DNA of 47,174 nt from Lamprocystis purpurea DSM 4197 (GTDB lineage: Bacteria > Pseudomonadota > Gammaproteobacteria > Chromatiales > Chromatiaceae). The notes beneath the pieces are model-generated. The model saw only the letters and a list, made by a program, of their open reading frames with translations, was not told the origin of the DNA and ran no database searches. Every line of letters starts with the position of its first letter. Positions within the stretch are counted from its first letter, which is position 1. Position numbers and translations under genes: made by a program. The DNA lies in assembly GCF_000379525.1 (NCBI RefSeq), contig NZ_KB902463.1, forward strand, positions 191 to 47,364, in the 5' to 3' direction. Positions 46,603 to 47,174 of this stretch are shown piece after piece.

Positions 46603-47174
46603 ATGAAGAACGATACGCCTGAATCTTCCGTTAGCGAAAACGAGCCGATTGATCGAGAGGCGCTCCAAGAGGGCAATGCCGGTGAGGGCCGCGTCGGGTT
46701 TGACAACCCCAGCGATCAGGGCGACACTGGAGCGCAGGGCCGATTCAGGGCCGATCAGAGGTTTGGCGGCGGCCAAGGCTCTGGCGGTGGTGGGATTAGT
46801 GATGGGCAGTATCGATTCGGCGCTGGCCAGGGAGCCTTCGGCGGCGCTGGCCGGTTCGGTGGCCAGGGCTTCGGCGCCGGGACCGCCGGCGGAGGCCTTG
46901 GTGCCGGACAGGGCCGATTCGGCGCTGGCCAGGGGGCCTTCGGCGGTGCCGGCCGGCTCGGTGGTCAGGGCTTCGGCGCCGGGGCTGCCGGCGGCAGTGG
47001 ACCCGGTGCCGGACAGGGCCGATTCGCCGCTGGTCAGGGGGCCTTCGGCGGTGCCGGACGGTTCGGTGGTCAGGGCGCCGGCGGCGGTGGCCTTGGTGCG
47101 GGACAGGGTCGATTCGGCGCAGGCCAGGGGGCCTTCGGCGGTGCCGGCCGGTTCGGTGGTCAGGGCTTCGGCGC
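46603..47174 (+). CDS. Glycine-rich tandem-repeat protein (runs off the window)
   Basis: At least 190 residues. GGGTGAGGA lies just before ATG 46603. The head is acidic, without repeats: MKNDTPESSVSENEPIDREA then LQEGNAGEGRVGFDN. From about residue 44 the sequence is almost only Gly, Gln, Phe, Arg and Ala, with units such as GQGRFGAGQGAFGGAGRFGG followed by QGFGAG and a variable Gly/Ala link. No Cys, Lys or Trp occurs in the repeats. There is no Sec signal peptide; the acidic head could be a leader for the HlyD-type exporter whose gene fragment directly precedes it (inference). The acidic head is conserved in the damaged copy at 43182, while the repeats were lost there. I do not recognise a family. 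Confidence 0.75.
   Translation, partial: MKNDTPESSVSENEPIDREALQEGNAGEGRVGFDNPSDQGDTGAQGRFRADQRFGGGQGSGGGGISDGQYRFGAGQGAFGGAGRFGGQGFGAGTAGGGLGAGQGRFGAGQGAFGGAGRLGGQGFGAGAAGGSGPGAGQGRFAAGQGAFGGAGRFGGQGAGGGGLGAGQGRFGAGQGAFGGAGRFGGQGFG
46813..47174 (+). repeat. In-frame tandem repeat array, about 90-105 nt units
   Basis: The sequence CGATTCG(G/C)CGCTGG-like unit start recurs at 46813, 46915, 47020 and 47110, giving periods of 102, 105 and 90 nt (34, 35 and 30 codons). Synonymous changes between units show selection on protein sequence, while length changes are all multiples of three. The array continues past the window end. Confidence 0.9.

Noticed and set aside
46813-47174. Tandem array considered as a CRISPR array or non-coding minisatellite
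   Set aside because: Units are contiguous without unique spacers, lengths are multiples of three, and most changes are synonymous within one open frame, so it is coding repeat sequence.

Overview
The window is high-GC bacterial chromosomal DNA, about 47 kb, and almost certainly gammaproteobacterial. The core gene order rlmN-pilW-rodZ-hisS-yfgM-bamB-der, guaB-guaA-tadA, and coaX joined to birA are typical of that class. The mix of H-NS-like protein, RhlE, integron integrase, many short palindromic repeats and decayed toxin-antitoxin and STAND genes resembles large genomes of purple sulfur bacteria (Chromatiaceae). That family assignment is an inference; no photosynthesis or sulfur-oxidation gene is present to prove it.

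Layout. Positions 1-640 hold the tail of an integron-type integrase, two tandem small palindromes and an Uma2-like remnant. Positions 640-6.1 kb carry hemF-gltA, a 46-residue membrane peptide, a DUF533/TerB-like protein and two unknown genes. At 6.1-10.6 kb an OmpR-type response regulator faces a 1229-residue hybrid sensor kinase. A minus-strand block follows (coaX-birA, M61 peptidase, RRM protein, rhlE, H-NS-like, tRNA-Leu, tRNA-Cys). After it come a P2-type Ca2+-ATPase, a DHH phosphoesterase, ndk and the long rlmN-to-der cluster, which lacks the ispG gene usually found between rodZ and hisS.

Positions 30-35.9 kb are a decay zone. It holds a STAND-like fragment, a frameshifted ParE toxin, a GGDEF/EAL gene with an internal deletion, a truncated coiled-coil gene, a TumA-like antitoxin with a beheaded TumE toxin, and a 206-bp MITE-like element with terminal inverted repeats and an 8-bp flanking duplication. 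guaB, guaA and tadA are set among strong palindromes and REP-like pairs.

The last 7 kb (40.3-47.2 kb) is the most unusual part. A 930-residue protein joins a PqqD-like domain, an acidic linker, a site-2-protease-like membrane domain that has lost its metal-binding motif, and an HlyD adaptor. It is followed by a start-less copy of a glycine-rich repeat gene, a short ORF with a double-glycine leader motif, a sulfotransferase fused to a predicted beta-propeller, a duplicated 122-bp piece of the HlyD gene, and an intact start of a Gly/Gln/Phe/Arg repeat protein that runs off the window. I infer a peptide or repeat-protein export and modification locus that has been rearranged by duplication. The function is not demonstrated by the sequence, and no ABC ATPase partner is visible in the window.
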